From Microbacterium sp. CBA3102 (GTDB lineage Bacteria; Actinomycetota; Actinomycetes; Actinomycetales; Microbacteriaceae): a stretch of DNA of 64,000 nt. Below the pieces are notes generated by a model. That model ran no database searches, was not told the DNA's origin, and saw nothing but the letters and a program-made list of their open reading frames with translations. The stretch's first letter is position 1; every line of letters begins with the position of its first letter. Below are positions 7,774 through 15,769 of the stretch, in pieces. Both the position numbers and the translations under genes were made by a program. The stretch spans positions 1,736,001-1,800,000 of the forward strand of contig NZ_CP042412.1 of the NCBI RefSeq assembly GCF_007954505.1, read 5' to 3'.

Positions 7774-8676
7774 TCAGGGGCGCACGCCGGTGAGCCGCTC
7801 GGCGGCCGCCCACACCGCGGCTCCGGTCGTGGGGGAGCGGACCTCGTCCGAGGCTGTCACTCGTCGTGGTGCCCCACGGAACTCGAGCAGTCCACCCGGT
7901 CCCCAGTAGTCGCCGTTCACCACCTCCGCGGAGGTCGCCGCGTGCACGATGGGCAGCGCTCCGCCGTCCTTGCCCTGCACGAGCATCCGAGTGGGCGCCG
8001 TCAGGGCGCGGAGGAAACCGGAGACGTGGGCGAGGCCGGGGCGCGGGGGAGTGAGCGGGTCGACGGCATAGCCCGGGTGCGCGACGACCGCCGACCGCGA
8101 AGAGTCCGACCAACGCCGTGCGAGCTCGAAAGCGAAGGCCATCAACAGGGCCTTCGAGCGTCCGTACTGGCGGAGCGAGGAACCGCTCCACGGGGCGTCG
8201 AGGGTCGCGGGGTCGAGCCGCGCGAAACGGTGTGCGATCGAGCCCACCGCGACCACGCGGGCATCCGGTGTGAAGAGCGGTTCGAGCTGCGCCACGAGGG
8301 CGAAGTGGCCGAGGAAGTTGGTGCCCACCATGAGGTCGAAGCCGTCGCTCGTACGCGCCGCAGGGTCGGCCGCCTTCACCCCCGCGTTGCAGATCACCAC
8401 ATCGATCCGCTCGCCCACCTCCGCAGCGGCGTGAGTGATGCTGTCGAGCGAGCCGAGGTCGAGCGCCAGCACGTGCAGCTCGGCATCCGGCACGCGGCTC
8501 CGGATCGCCGAGGCCGCCGTCTGCGCGCGCTCCGATGAGCGGCAGCCCAACAACACGCGGGCTCCGCGAGCGGCCAGCTGCTCGGCGCACCAGTAGCCGA
8601 TGCCCGCGTTCGCCCCGGTGACCAGCACCGTGCGTCCGCGCAGGTCTCCGGCAGGCGTGAGAGGAGCGGCATCCAT
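7774..8676 (-). CDS. Short-chain dehydrogenase/reductase
   Basis: The Rossmann motif TGANAGIG is at about residues 20-27, NAG at the end of strand four, and the catalytic tyrosine-lysine pair in YGRSK. The 300-residue length and the overall pattern resemble retinol-dehydrogenase/WWOX-like SDRs that use NADP(H). The substrate cannot be told. The ATG lies six bases after a TAAGTT -10 box, so the gene is probably leaderless. It converges with the CorC-type gene. Confidence 0.85.
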   Translation of the reverse strand: MDAAPLTPAGDLRGRTVLVTGANAGIGYWCAEQLAARGARVLLGCRSSERAQTAASAIRSRVPDAELHVLALDLGSLDSITHAAAEVGERIDVVICNAGVKAADPAARTSDGFDLMVGTNFLGHFALVAQLEPLFTPDARVVAVGSIAHRFARLDPATLDAPWSGSSLRQYGRSKALLMAFAFELARRWSDSSRSAVVAHPGYAVDPLTPPRPGLAHVSGFLRALTAPTRMLVQGKDGGALPIVHAATSAEVVNGDYWGPGGLLEFRGAPRRVTASDEVRSPTTGAAVWAAAERLTGVRP

Positions 8677-8708
8677 CTCCCTAACTTAGGCGCTGTGCGC
8701 GCCGACGG

Positions 8709-9371
8709 TCAGTGGCCGTGGTCGTGGTCGTCCTCGTTCTCGAGGAGCATTCCGATCGAGGTGGCGCAGGCGTCGCCCTTCCAGGCCTCGATGCCCTCGC
8801 GCACGGCGAAGGCGGCGATCACGAGTCCGGCGACGGCATCGGCCCACCACCACCCCAGCAGCGAGTTGACGACCAAGCCGATCAGCACGGCGGCGGAGAG
8901 GTACGTGCAGATGAGAGTCTGCTTCGAGTCCGCGACCGCCGTCGCCGATCCGAGCTCCCGGCCCGCGCGACGTTCGGCGAACGACAGGAACGGCATGACC
9001 GCGACGCTGACCGCCGTGAGGATGATGCCGATCGTGCTGTGCTCCGGACGCTCGGCCGTGACCAGTGCGGTCACGGAGGTCGCGGTGACATAGGCGGCGA
9101 GGGCGAAGAACGCCACGGCGATCACGCGCAAGGTGGGTTTCTCCCAGCGCTCCGGATCGCGGCGGGTGAACTGCCAGGCGACGGCGGCCGCGGACAGCAC
9201 CTCGATCGTCGAGTCCAGCCCGAAGCCGATGAGAGCCGCGGACGATGCGACCGTCCCCGCCGTGATCGCGATGATCGCCTCGACCACGTTGTAGCCGATC
9301 GTGACGCCGACGAGGAGGCGGATGCGACGATGCAGGGTCTCCCGACGCGCGTCGGTGAGCGTCGACGACAT
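8709..9371 (-). CDS. Cation-diffusion-facilitator efflux transporter
   Basis: Six membrane helices are visible. The metal-site motifs are GFGLDSTIEVLSA in helix 2 and WWADAVAGL in helix 5. The C-terminus is DDHDHGH, a likely metal-binding tail. At 220 residues it lacks the large cytoplasmic domain of longer CDF proteins. I chose ATG 9371, which overlaps the stop of the ArsR gene (TGATG), so translation is coupled. It would export Zn2+, Cd2+ or a similar ion under control of the upstream regulator. Confidence 0.85.
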   Translation of the reverse strand: MSSTLTDARRETLHRRIRLLVGVTIGYNVVEAIIAITAGTVASSAALIGFGLDSTIEVLSAAAVAWQFTRRDPERWEKPTLRVIAVAFFALAAYVTATSVTALVTAERPEHSTIGIILTAVSVAVMPFLSFAERRAGRELGSATAVADSKQTLICTYLSAAVLIGLVVNSLLGWWWADAVAGLVIAAFAVREGIEAWKGDACATSIGMLLENEDDHDHGH

Positions 9372-9706
9372 CAGCAGGTGCATCCTTCACCCGAACAGCA
9401 GTCCGGTTCGACGATGAGGGTGACCCGCAGGAGCATGTCGAGGGCCGGTGCGAGGTGACGGTCGGCGAGACGATAGCTGCTGCGACGGCCATCGGGCACG
9501 CTCTCGACGAGCCCACAGCCGCGGAGACAGGCGAGGTGGTTCGACAGGGCCTGGCGGGAGACGCCGAGGGCTTCGGCCAGATCAGCGGGGTAGCCGGGGG
9601 CTTCGCGCAGAGCGAGGAGCACGCCGGCGCGGGTCGGGTCGGAGAGTGCGTGTCCCAGGCGAGCGACGGCGGATGTGTGGGTCAGCGATGCGAGAGCGGT
9701 CGTCAC
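9371..9706 (-). CDS. ArsR/SmtB-family metal-sensing repressor
   Basis: The winged helix is at about residues 18-80 (LSDPTRAGVLLALRE; GVSRQALSNHLACLRGCGLV). Two cysteine-rich spots could bind metal: CLRGC in the recognition region and CCSGEGCTC at the C-terminus, similar in layout to CmtR/CadC sensors. I prefer GTG 9706 because it is seven bases after a TATGAT -10 box; ATG 9718 would start inside that box. It is coupled to the CDF gene it probably represses. Confidence 0.85.
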   Translation of the reverse strand: MTTALASLTHTSAVARLGHALSDPTRAGVLLALREAPGYPADLAEALGVSRQALSNHLACLRGCGLVESVPDGRRSSYRLADRHLAPALDMLLRVTLIVEPDCCSGEGCTC

Positions 9707-9713
9707 GCACTCG

Positions 9714-9751
9714 ATCATACAGAAAACCGTGAATTCATGTACTCATGTATT
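9714..9751 (-). promoter_or_regulatory. Promoter and ArsR-type operator
   Basis: The -10 box TATGAT is at 9719-9714. About 12 bases upstream, the 20 bases at 9732-9751 form an imperfect inverted repeat, AATnCATGnnnnCATGnATT, which covers the -35 position. That placement fits repression by the SmtB-like protein that follows. Confidence 0.55.
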
Positions 9752-9792
9752 AAACGAGAGGGGGCGCGACGACGTCTCGCGCCCCCGGACGA

Positions 9793-10338
9793 TCAGCGGA
9801 TCGCGTACACCGCGCTGCCGATGATCACGGCGACGACGGTCGTCCAGCCGATGATGGCGATGGCCTGCCAGAAGAGGATGCGCGCCTTCCCGATGCCGGA
9901 GGCGGCGAGCATCGTCGCGGTGAACTGCGTCGGCAGCAGGAGCGGGCCGAGCAGGCTGACGCCGGGTACGCCGTAGCGTTCGAAGGCGCGCTGGAACTTC
10001 TCCTTCCGGGCGGAACCGCGCCCGGAGTCGACGGCTTCCGCTGCCGGTGCCGTTTCCGTCGTGCCGCCGCCGGCGAGGACAGCGTTCCTGGCACGCGAGC
10101 GGTTCACGACCGCCTGACGCGCACCGGAGCTCGCCAGCACCAGCACCGCGACGCACAGGAAGTTGCCGACCATCGCGGCGATCGCCGCGACCACCGGAGG
10201 GATGCCGCCGAGGATCCCGATGCTCACCGCGCCCTCGCCCTCGATGAACGGGATCGCGCCGGCGAGGGCGACGATGAGCGGCTGCACGAGCTCGGGGACC
10301 TGGGCGACCAGGTTCTGGAAGGTCTCGATGAGGTTCAT
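9793..10338 (-). CDS. Small multidrug-export-family membrane protein
   Basis: The protein has about five hydrophobic segments and the pattern PFIEGEGAVSIGILGG, then GVPGVSLLGPLLLPTQF, typical of the putative small multidrug export family (Pfam Sm_multidrug_ex). A charged cytoplasmic loop splits the two halves. Function in this family is poorly established. GGGAGC precedes the ATG. It is divergent from the histidine kinase gene and follows the metal regulator on the other side. Confidence 0.7.
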   Translation of the reverse strand: MNLIETFQNLVAQVPELVQPLIVALAGAIPFIEGEGAVSIGILGGIPPVVAAIAAMVGNFLCVAVLVLASSGARQAVVNRSRARNAVLAGGGTTETAPAAEAVDSGRGSARKEKFQRAFERYGVPGVSLLGPLLLPTQFTATMLAASGIGKARILFWQAIAIIGWTTVVAVIIGSAVYAIR

Positions 10339-10462
10339 AGGGTGCTCCCTGCTGTCGGTGCGAGCGGCGTCTCCGCTGCGATGACTCCAGTCCAGCCGAG
10401 GAGCAGCCGTGGCGGCAGTGTCGGCTCGTCACCTGTTCCCCTGCGGTTCGCACGGTGATCCC

Positions 10463-11692
10463 GTGACATGTGTCACGCCTCTATCGTGGGAGCGTGAGTT
10501 CCGTCCCGCCCCTCCCGTCGCCGATCCGACGCCCGGCTCGCGCCAGCTCGCCCGGGGCATCACCGCCACCTGGTGGTACACCGCGAGCGCCGTGGTGTTC
10601 TTCGAGCTGATGCTGGTCGTCGCGTGGACCGGCATCACCGCCGCCGTCGATCTGCGCGGCGGCGCGATCCTCGTCGTCGCGATCGGTGGCGTGCTCTGGT
10701 GTGCGTCGACCATGCTGCTGCTCGCCGATTACCGCAGCCGTATCGACGCGGGTCCCGGCATCGCCTGGGGGCGCCTGGCCGTGCCCTTCCTGGTTGCGGT
10801 CGCATACGGATTGGTGGCGGGGTCGGCGGTCGGGAGCTGGGCGCTCGCTGCCATGCCGGTCGCGCAGTTCTTCGTGCTCCTGCGATGGCCGCGCGGAATC
10901 CGAATGCGCGTGGCCGCGACGGCGACCCTGCTGCTCGTGGCCCTGACGGTGGTCGACTCGACCGCGAGAGGCCTCGACACGGGCCTCCCGTTCTGGCTGC
11001 CCGCTGTGTATGCCGTCCTGCTGCCGGCGATGACCGTGAGCTCGCTCTGGTGGTGGGATGTCCTGGTCACGCTCGACCGGGCCCGCGCTTCCGAGGCCAA
11101 GCTCGCCGCGACGCAGGAGCGCCTGCGGGTGGCGACCGACGTGCACGACCTGCAGGGGCATCATCTCCAGGTCATCGCGTTGCAGCTGGAACTCGCGGAG
11201 CGGCTCCTGCCGACCGATGCGGAGGCCGGGATGGAACAGCTCCGGGCCGCGCGACTCAGTGTCGACGAGGCGCGGCAGGGGACCAGAGACCTCGCGACCC
11301 GCTTCCGGTCCGTTCCGCTCGGCGATGAGCTCGCCAACGCGCGGGATCTCCTGACCGCAGCGGGTCTCACCGTGGAGGCCGTGATCGATCCGGATGCCGA
11401 TGCCGCACCGGGGACTGCGCTGGGGCCGGTGATCCGGGAGACCACGACGAATGTGCTGCGCCACGGGGGTGGCCGTCGCGCGCGGCTGCAGCTGGCACGG
11501 ATCGGTGATTCCTGGCGATACGAGATCGCGAACGACAGGATGCCCGGCGCGCCGCTCGATCACGACGGATCCGGCCTCGAGGGGGTTCGGCGACGGATCG
11601 AGGAGGCGCACGGTTCTCTGGAGGTGCGGCGCGATGCCGACGAGTTCGCGGTCGTCGTGACCGTTCCGTCGCAGTCGGAGGAGGGGCGTTGA
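10463..11692 (+). CDS. Sensor histidine kinase (NarL/DesK type)
   Basis: Four to six membrane helices precede a HisKA_3 box, ATDVHDLQGHHLQV, whose first histidine is the likely phosphorylation site. The ATPase domain follows (ETTTNVLRHGGG; GSGLEGVRRRIEEAHG). It passes phosphate to the regulator whose start overlaps its stop. The start is uncertain: GTG 10463 is in frame, but a TATCGT -10 box at 10482-10487 followed after six bases by GTG 10494 points to a different frame. A CTA leucine codon lies in the disputed stretch. A one-base error or true frameshift near 10504-10515 is possible. Confidence 0.8.
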   Translation: MTCVTPLSWEREFRPAPPVADPTPGSRQLARGITATWWYTASAVVFFELMLVVAWTGITAAVDLRGGAILVVAIGGVLWCASTMLLLADYRSRIDAGPGIAWGRLAVPFLVAVAYGLVAGSAVGSWALAAMPVAQFFVLLRWPRGIRMRVAATATLLLVALTVVDSTARGLDTGLPFWLPAVYAVLLPAMTVSSLWWWDVLVTLDRARASEAKLAATQERLRVATDVHDLQGHHLQVIALQLELAERLLPTDAEAGMEQLRAARLSVDEARQGTRDLATRFRSVPLGDELANARDLLTAAGLTVEAVIDPDADAAPGTALGPVIRETTTNVLRHGGGRRARLQLARIGDSWRYEIANDRMPGAPLDHDGSGLEGVRRRIEEAHGSLEVRRDADEFAVVVTVPSQSEEGR

Positions 11693-12291
11693 TCCGCGTG
11701 CTGCTCGCCGACGACGAGGCGATGATCCGCTCTGCGCTCGCCGCACTGCTGCGACTCGAAGCCGACATCGACGTCGTCGCGGAGTGCGCCGACGGCGAGC
11801 AGGCCGTCGCCGAGGCGCTGCGCCTGCACCCCGACGTGTGTCTGCTGGACCTGGAGATGCCCGGACTGGACGGGGTGCAGGTCGCCGAGAAACTGCACCG
11901 GGCGATCGCAACGCGCTGCGTGGTGGTCACCCGTCATGCGCGTCCGGGGGTGCTGCGGCGAGCCCTGGCCTCCGGCGTCTCCGGTTTCCTGCCCAAGTCC
12001 CGGGGTGCGGACGAGGTCGCCGCCGTCATCCGCCGTGTCGCGGCAGGAGCCCGCTATGTCGATCCGGAGATCGCGGCGGACGCTCTGAGCGATGAGCGCT
12101 CGCCCCTCACCGATCGCGAGCTCGATGTGCTGCGCGCGGGGCGGCGCGGGGAGACGACCGGTCAGATCGCGCGGGCTCTCGCTCTCGCGCCCGGCACCGT
12201 GCGCAACCACATCTCCGTCATCCTCGGCAAACTCGCCGTCGACACCCGCCAGCAGGCTGTGCTCACCGCCGAGGAACGCGGCTGGATCTGA
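11689..12291 (+). CDS. Response regulator, LuxR/NarL type
   Basis: The receiver domain at about residues 1-115 has the acid pair DDE at 7-9, the phospho-acceptor aspartate in LLDLEMPG, and the lysine in LPKSRGADE. The LuxR-type helix-turn-helix is at about 140-195 (LTDRELDVLRAGRRG; LALAPGTVRNHISVILGKL). The TTG start overlaps the kinase stop and follows GAGGAGG. Partner of the upstream kinase; the stimulus is unknown, but it is of DesR-like architecture. Confidence 0.9.
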   Translation: MIRVLLADDEAMIRSALAALLRLEADIDVVAECADGEQAVAEALRLHPDVCLLDLEMPGLDGVQVAEKLHRAIATRCVVVTRHARPGVLRRALASGVSGFLPKSRGADEVAAVIRRVAAGARYVDPEIAADALSDERSPLTDRELDVLRAGRRGETTGQIARALALAPGTVRNHISVILGKLAVDTRQQAVLTAEERGWI

Positions 12292-12298
12292 GCGCCGA

Positions 12299-12304
12299 TA
12301 TGCT
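12299..12304 (+). promoter_or_regulatory. -10 box for the erm leader transcript
   Basis: TATGCT lies seven bases before the leader-peptide ATG, so the transcript is probably leaderless. The -35 region is poor and falls in the end of the response-regulator gene. Confidence 0.5.
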
Positions 12305-12311
12305 GGCACGC

Positions 12312-12377
12312 ATGGGAACAATATGCGCCGCGCCCGTGATGGGGCGCACCCTCGTGTTCCGCGACCGCCGCGCCTGA
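12312..12377 (+). CDS. Leader peptide of the erm gene
   Basis: A 21-residue ORF reads MGTICAAPVMGRTLVF, then R17-D18-R19-R20-A21. The Arg-X-Arg element is the kind of charged motif at which macrolide-bound ribosomes are known to stall (as in ErmD leader). Its stop codon lies in the loop of a hairpin whose other arm can pair further downstream. The ATG is at a leaderless distance from TATGCT. It probably senses macrolides and controls erm; this is inference from layout, not from sequence identity to a known leader. Confidence 0.65.
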   Translation: MGTICAAPVMGRTLVFRDRRA

Positions 12378-12414
12378 CGGCGCGCTCGCTCACCGCACGC
12401 ATCTGCGCGCCGTC
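12369..12414 (+). promoter_or_regulatory. Competing hairpins of the erm attenuator
   Basis: CGCGCC (12369-12374) pairs with GGCGCG (12379-12384) around the loop TGAC, which contains the leader stop. The same second arm, extended as GACGGCGCGC (12376-12385), pairs perfectly over 10 bp with GCGCGCCGTC (12405-12414). The two structures exclude each other, so a ribosome held at the leader end could switch the fold. Confidence 0.6.
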
Positions 12415-12488
12415 CACCGAGATGTCATCGCACCTCGGGACGGGCAGAACTCACTGACGCCTCTTCGCGTCCTCCCTCCTTCCGAGGT

Positions 12489-12510
12489 GCTCCGATTCGT
12501 CTTCTGGAGC
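12489..12510 (+). promoter_or_regulatory. Hairpin masking the erm ribosome site
   Basis: GCTCC (12489-12493) can pair with GGAGC (12506-12510). The latter contains the ribosome-binding CTGGAG for the ATG at 12517. Pairing would hide the site when the gene is off. Confidence 0.45.
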
Positions 12511-12516
12511 GCACTC

Positions 12517-13281
12517 ATGCCTCGTTCACCCCATGGCGGCCGTCACGAACTCGGCCAGAACTTCCTCACCCACCGTCCGACCCTCGCCCGGATCACGGCT
12601 CTCGTCGACCGCACGTCCGGACCGATCCTCGAATTGGGGTGCGGCGATGGCGCCCTCACGCGCCGACTCGCGGGGCTCGGCCGACCGCTCACGGCTATCG
12701 ACATCGACGAGCACCGGGTGCGGCGGTTGCGCGCGGCCCTGCCCGGGGTCCGCATCGAGTTCGGGGACGCGACCCGTCATCCCCTTGCTGCCGCCGTGGT
12801 CGTCGGCAACATCCCGTTCCACGTGACCACCCCCATCCTCCGGCGTCTTCTGTCGCGGAAGGAGTGGAGGGAGGCCGTGCTGCTGACTCAGTGGGAGGTG
12901 GCGCGCAAGCGTGCGGGCGTCGGTGGCGGCACCATGATGACCGCGCAGTCGGCTCCGTGGTTCGCCTTCTCCCTCGAGGGGAGGGTCCCGGCCTGGGGCT
13001 TCTCCCCGCAACCGAGCGTCGACGGGGGCGTGCTCACGATCACGCGACGGGCCTCACCGCTCGTTCCGGTGTCCGACCGACGGGGGTACGAGGCGTTCGT
13101 CCGTGCGATGTTCACGGGGAGAGGGGCCACGCTTCCCGCGGTGCTGGCGGCGGCGACTCGCGCTCCGATGTCGCGCGCGCGGCGCGCCGTGGTGGCAGCC
13201 GACGCGACCAGCTGTCGATGGCCGCGGGATCTGCGTCCGGAGCACTGGGCGGCGCTCTGGCGTGAGGTCTCCCGCGGATGA
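12517..13281 (+). CDS. erm: Erm-family 23S rRNA adenine N6-methyltransferase
   Basis: The enzyme methylates A2058 of 23S rRNA and gives resistance to macrolides, lincosamides and streptogramin B. Visible are the GQNFL N-terminal motif, SAM motif I ILELGCGDGALT, and catalytic motif IV GNIPFHVTTP, which is of Erm rather than KsgA type (KsgA has NLPY). At 254 residues it matches actinobacterial Erm proteins. The ATG follows CTGGAG by seven bases. A 21-residue leader ORF and switchable hairpins lie upstream, so expression is probably inducible. The exact Erm class cannot be assigned here. Confidence 0.9.
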   Translation: MPRSPHGGRHELGQNFLTHRPTLARITALVDRTSGPILELGCGDGALTRRLAGLGRPLTAIDIDEHRVRRLRAALPGVRIEFGDATRHPLAAAVVVGNIPFHVTTPILRRLLSRKEWREAVLLTQWEVARKRAGVGGGTMMTAQSAPWFAFSLEGRVPAWGFSPQPSVDGGVLTITRRASPLVPVSDRRGYEAFVRAMFTGRGATLPAVLAAATRAPMSRARRAVVAADATSCRWPRDLRPEHWAALWREVSRG

Positions 13282-13330
13282 GGCACGGGATCGTGACTCC
13301 GCTGTCGGACGGCGGAGGTACTCTCGACGC

Positions 13331-13837
13331 ATGTCCGCCTTCGGCACGCTCGCGACCCCGGTCGGCGTCATCGGGGTCGTGAGCGACGGTGCGGCCGTCA
13401 CCCGGGTCACGTGGCGAACCACTCCGCCCGGCGGCGGTGTGGTCGTGCCCGACACCGGGTCCGATCCCCTGCTGGTCGAGGCGCTCGCACAGTTGGCGGC
13501 CTACTTCGACGGCACACTGCGTCGCTTCGATCTGCCGGTCGATCTCGGCCCGCAGACCGAGGCCACGCGTGCTGTCCTCACCGCACTCCATGAGACCGTG
13601 GCGCACGGAGAGACGATCACGTACGGCGGTCTCGCCGCGCGCAGTGGCACCGACGTGCCGGCCCGGGGGATCGGCTCGATCATGGGCGCGAACCCGGTTC
13701 CGCTGATCGTGCCGTGTCACCGCGTCGTCGCCGGCGATGGGCTGGGCGGCTATTCCGGCGGAGAAGAGGGGCACGGCCTCGAGACGAAGCGCTGGCTGCT
13801 GGAGCATGAGGGGGCGCTCCCGAGCTCCCTGTTCTGA
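13331..13837 (+). CDS. ogt: Methylated-DNA-protein cysteine methyltransferase
   Basis: This 168-residue suicide protein removes alkyl groups from O6-alkylguanine. The active site is PCHRVVAG with the acceptor cysteine at residue 129. The helix-turn-helix and arginine finger lie just before (TYGGLAARSG; RGIGSIMGANP). The ATG is six bases after a TACTCT -10 box, so it is probably leaderless. It stands between erm and thrC and has no evident partner. Confidence 0.9.
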   Translation: MSAFGTLATPVGVIGVVSDGAAVTRVTWRTTPPGGGVVVPDTGSDPLLVEALAQLAAYFDGTLRRFDLPVDLGPQTEATRAVLTALHETVAHGETITYGGLAARSGTDVPARGIGSIMGANPVPLIVPCHRVVAGDGLGGYSGGEEGHGLETKRWLLEHEGALPSSLF

Positions 13838-13926
13838 CGGCGAGGGGTGGCGTCCGTCATCCCGTCACTCGGACCGGGAACACCCTGCGAGAATGGACGT
13901 GCCGAGTCCCGAGCCGAGGAGCCAAC

Positions 13927-15330
13927 GTGCAGTTCATCTCCACCCGCGGCGGCATGCAGCCGCAGACGTTCAGCGAGACGCTGTTGGAGGGCCTCGCGCC
14001 CGATGGCGGGCTGGCGGTGCCGGAGACCATGCCGGTCGTCGACGGTGAGACGCTCGAGCGCTGGCGGGCACTGACCTATCCACAGCTCGCGACAGAGGTG
14101 CTCGGACTGTTCGCGACCGACATCCCTCGCGCAGACCTGGCCCGGATGACCGCCGCCGCGTACGCCGACTTCCCTGACGGCGTCGTGCCGCTGCGGGCGA
14201 TCGATGACGAACTCACCCTCGTCGGGCTCTCCGAGGGGCCGACGCTCGCGTTCAAGGACATGGCCATGCAGTTCCTCGGCCAGGTGCTCGAGTACACGCT
14301 GGAGCGCAAGGGATCGGTGCTCAACATCCTCGGCGCGACCTCGGGCGACACCGGGTCGGCGGCCGAGCACGCGCTGCGGGGCAAGGAGCGCGTCGCGGTG
14401 TTCATGCTGTCACCGCAAGGGCGCATGAGCGCGTTCCAGCGCGCGCAGATGTTCTCCCTCGACGACGCGAACGTGCACAACATCGCCGTCGAGGGTGTCT
14501 TCGACGACTGTCAGAACCTCGTCAAGAAGCTCGCCGGCGACCTCGACTTCAAGCGTGCCCACCACCTCGGTGCCGTGAACTCCATCAACCTGGCACGCAT
14601 CACTGCGCAGACGGTCTACTACTTCTGGGCGTGGCTGCGGGCGACCGATGCAGGCGGCTGGACCGAGCTGTCGTTCACCGTTCCGTCGGGCAACTTCGGC
14701 AACATCCTCTCCGGGTTCTTCGCGAAGCAGATGGGCTTGCCGATCCGTCGCCTGGTGCTCGCCGCGAATGAGAACAACGTGCTGGACGAGTTCTTCCGCA
14801 CGGGTGTCTACCGCCCGCGCAGCGCCGCCCAGACGCTCGCGACCTCCAGTCCGTCGATGGACATCTCGAAGGCGTCGAACCTGGAGCGTTTCATCTTCGA
14901 GCTGGTCGGCCGTGACGCGGAGCGCGTCGTCGGTGCCTGGCGTGAGCTCGACGAGAGCGGCTTCTTCGACTTCTCCGCGGAGCAGGAGCGCTTCGTCGAG
15001 GAGTTCGGGATCGTCAGCGGCACCTCGACGCACGAGGACCGGTTGGCGACGATCCGCTCGGTGTACGAGACGACGGGAGAGGTCATCGACCCGCACACGG
15101 CCGACGGTGTCAAGGTCGCGCGAGAGCACGTCGAGCCCGGTGTTCCCATGCTCGTGCTCGAGACGGCGAAGCCCGAGAAGTTCGCTGAGACGATCCACGA
15201 GGCGCTCGGAGTGGAGCTCGGCTACGCACCCGAGCTGCAGGAGATGCTGGACGCACCGCAGCACGTGACCGAGATGCCCGACGACGAGCACGCACTCCGT
15301 GAGTTCATCGCCGCGAACGCTGTGAGCTGA
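13927..15330 (+). CDS. thrC: Threonine synthase
   Basis: Converts O-phosphohomoserine to threonine with pyridoxal phosphate. The N-terminal STRGGM and DGGLAVPE are typical of the long class of threonine synthases, and the PLP lysine is K110 in TLAFKDMAMQF. GATSGDTGSAAEHAL forms the phosphate-binding loop. Length is 467 residues, as for E. coli-like and fungal-like enzymes. The start is a GTG after GAGGAG. No other thr gene lies beside it. Confidence 0.93.
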   Translation: MQFISTRGGMQPQTFSETLLEGLAPDGGLAVPETMPVVDGETLERWRALTYPQLATEVLGLFATDIPRADLARMTAAAYADFPDGVVPLRAIDDELTLVGLSEGPTLAFKDMAMQFLGQVLEYTLERKGSVLNILGATSGDTGSAAEHALRGKERVAVFMLSPQGRMSAFQRAQMFSLDDANVHNIAVEGVFDDCQNLVKKLAGDLDFKRAHHLGAVNSINLARITAQTVYYFWAWLRATDAGGWTELSFTVPSGNFGNILSGFFAKQMGLPIRRLVLAANENNVLDEFFRTGVYRPRSAAQTLATSSPSMDISKASNLERFIFELVGRDAERVVGAWRELDESGFFDFSAEQERFVEEFGIVSGTSTHEDRLATIRSVYETTGEVIDPHTADGVKVAREHVEPGVPMLVLETAKPEKFAETIHEALGVELGYAPELQEMLDAPQHVTEMPDDEHALREFIAANAVS

Positions 15331-15339
15331 GCGCACCCG

Positions 15340-15655
15340 CACATCCGCACATCCGCGCCTCCCGCGTCCCCGCATCCCCTCCGCCTCCACCCGTCGACAC
15401 CCCCGCCCGTCGACGTCTCCATCACCAGTCGGTGCCCCCTCTGTCCGTCCCCGCCCCCGCCCGTCGACGTCCCCATCACCAGTCGGTACCCCCTCTGTCC
15501 GTCGGCACCCCCTCCGCCCGTCGATACCCCCTCTGCGTGCCGCGAACCGGAGGGGGCGTCGACGCGGGGAAGGGGCGCCGACGTGGGGCGAGCGTCTGGA
15601 CGCGGGGAGGGGGTGGGACGAGACGGACAGAGGTGACAGGAGGCAGACGATCGGG
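15340..15655. repeat. GC-rich repeat region after thrC
   Basis: This gap has no convincing gene. Its first half is C-rich and holds two near-identical units of about 50 bases sharing CCCGCCCGTCGACGT and CATCACCAGTCGGT and ending CCCCCTCTGTCCGTC, with a partial third. The second half is G-rich and partly complementary: CCTCTGTCCGTC in the units matches GACGGACAGAGG near 15622-15633. The region can form a long imperfect hairpin and may serve as a transcription end for thrC. Confidence 0.6.
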
Positions 15656-15660
15656 GTGGT

Positions 15661-15705
15661 GTGCGATCTGCACATCCGTGCGGGATGTTCGTGCGATCTG
15701 CACAT
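15661..15705 (+). promoter_or_regulatory. Paired operator-like repeats before the permease
   Basis: GTGCGATCTGCACAT occurs identically at 15661-15675 and 15691-15705, exactly 30 bp apart, about three helical turns. Each holds the palindrome GTGC-n5-GCAC. They lie 65-110 bases before the first gene of the HyuA/DUF917 operon, a good place for an activator such as the PucR protein encoded at its end. Confidence 0.55.
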
Positions 15706-15769
15706 GTGGGCCGGGCGCAGGGCATCGCTACTGTGGCGCACAACCCGTTCCCTCTCCCGAAGGATCCTC

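Noticed and set aside
10481..11911. 476-residue minus-strand frame over the kinase and regulator
   Set aside because: Low-complexity antisense to a clear two-component pair.
12517..13281. KsgA as the identity of the rRNA methyltransferase
   Set aside because: Motif IV reads NIPF, as in Erm, and the protein has an inducible-type leader; KsgA has NLPY.
15390..15540. Repeat units that could suggest a CRISPR array
   Set aside because: There are only two full units, no regular spacers, and no cas genes near.
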